Origin: Aurelia coerulea
Lineage: Eukaryota; Cnidaria; Scyphozoa; Semaeostomeae; Ulmaridae
DNA length: 64,000 nucleotides
Reading direction: 5' to 3'
Assembly (NCBI GenBank): GCA_039566865.1
Contig: CM076960.1
Span: 10,204,001 to 10,268,000 of the forward strand
Of the stretch, positions 63,851 to 64,000 are shown piece after piece (within the stretch, counting starts at the first letter, position 1; each line of letters opens with the position of its first letter). The notes under the pieces were generated by a model, which was given only the letters and a program-made list of their open reading frames with translations, made no database searches and was not told the origin of the DNA. Made by a program: the position numbers and the translations under genes.

Positions 63851-64000
63851 TTCAACAATAATACTTACAGTACCCCTTGTCTACTACTACCACGATAATT
63901 ACCCCGTATCATCAAGGCATTGTTTTGACTACCCAACTTGAGCATCCTTCGACGTGAATTTATAAAATGCCCGAATCTCTGAATTAATCTGAGCTCCCAC
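63851..64000. other. Nothing recognised
   Basis: Terminal 150 bases, no feature seen. Confidence 0.5.

Overview
This window looks like transposon-dominated nuclear DNA from an invertebrate animal, most plausibly a cnidarian or another early-branching marine metazoan. The reasons are the AT-rich base composition, candidate spliced exons, and the mix of element types: CR1/jockey-type LINEs (one with an SGNH-esterase ORF1), Penelope-like elements with GIY-YIG endonucleases, R2-like LINEs with a PD-(D/E)XK endonuclease, a Ty3/gypsy element, and a P2X7 'ballast' domain gene of the kind multiplied in cnidarian genomes. The species cannot be fixed from the sequence. No rRNA, tRNA, CRISPR array or bacterial-style operon was seen, and no complete host gene could be identified.

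Layout. 1-5.2 kb: LINE relics, one 5'-truncated LINE reverse transcriptase with an open frame, and a 513-bp foldback MITE. 5.7-12.06 kb: a minus-strand LINE split by a plus-strand LINE, itself split by a 2.43-kb DNA element (7841-10274) that carries two candidate exons. 12.06-21.3 kb: a mariner-like element whose fragments are separated by a hAT-like element (12102-13190), a long foldback element holding head-to-head signal-peptide exons (13450-15918), and an almost full-length CR1-type LINE (about 15957-21187). 21.3-26.8 kb: decayed LINE and R2-like fragments. 26.8-31.4 kb: a TTAA-flanked, TIR-bounded element carrying a P2X7-ballast-type gene and a convergent THAP-like exon. 31.6-33.2 kb: nested mariner-like MITEs. 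33.7-45.3 kb: three Penelope-like copies next to (AAT)n arrays, a 2.35-kb element with 5-bp TSD and RSS-like CACTGTG termini (37573-39924), and an R2-like LINE. 45.9-59.9 kb: a reverse-transcriptase element dispersed over 14 kb, interrupted by a LINE with a largely intact ORF2 (46456-49440) and a complete gypsy element (51348-58737), which itself holds two MITEs and an insertion in one LTR. 59.9-64 kb: LINE relics, a 51-bp-period satellite and a small MITE.

How the parts relate. The region is a stratified record of insertion into insertion. In many cases the target-site duplications and the interrupted reading frames agree, so order can be read directly: minus LINE, then plus LINE, then the 2.43-kb element; mariner, then hAT, foldback and CR1; Penelope terminal repeat, then the CACTGTG element; RT element, then LINE and gypsy; gypsy, then two MITEs. 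Nearly all coding content is retrotransposon reverse transcriptase, endonuclease or integrase, mostly frameshifted. The best candidates for something new are the TTAA element with P2X7-ballast and THAP genes, the foldback with duplicated secretory exons, the Transib/RSS-like element, the UGA-CUA junction between ORF1 and ORF2 of the CR1-type LINE, and the 2.43-kb element with its candidate spliced gene.
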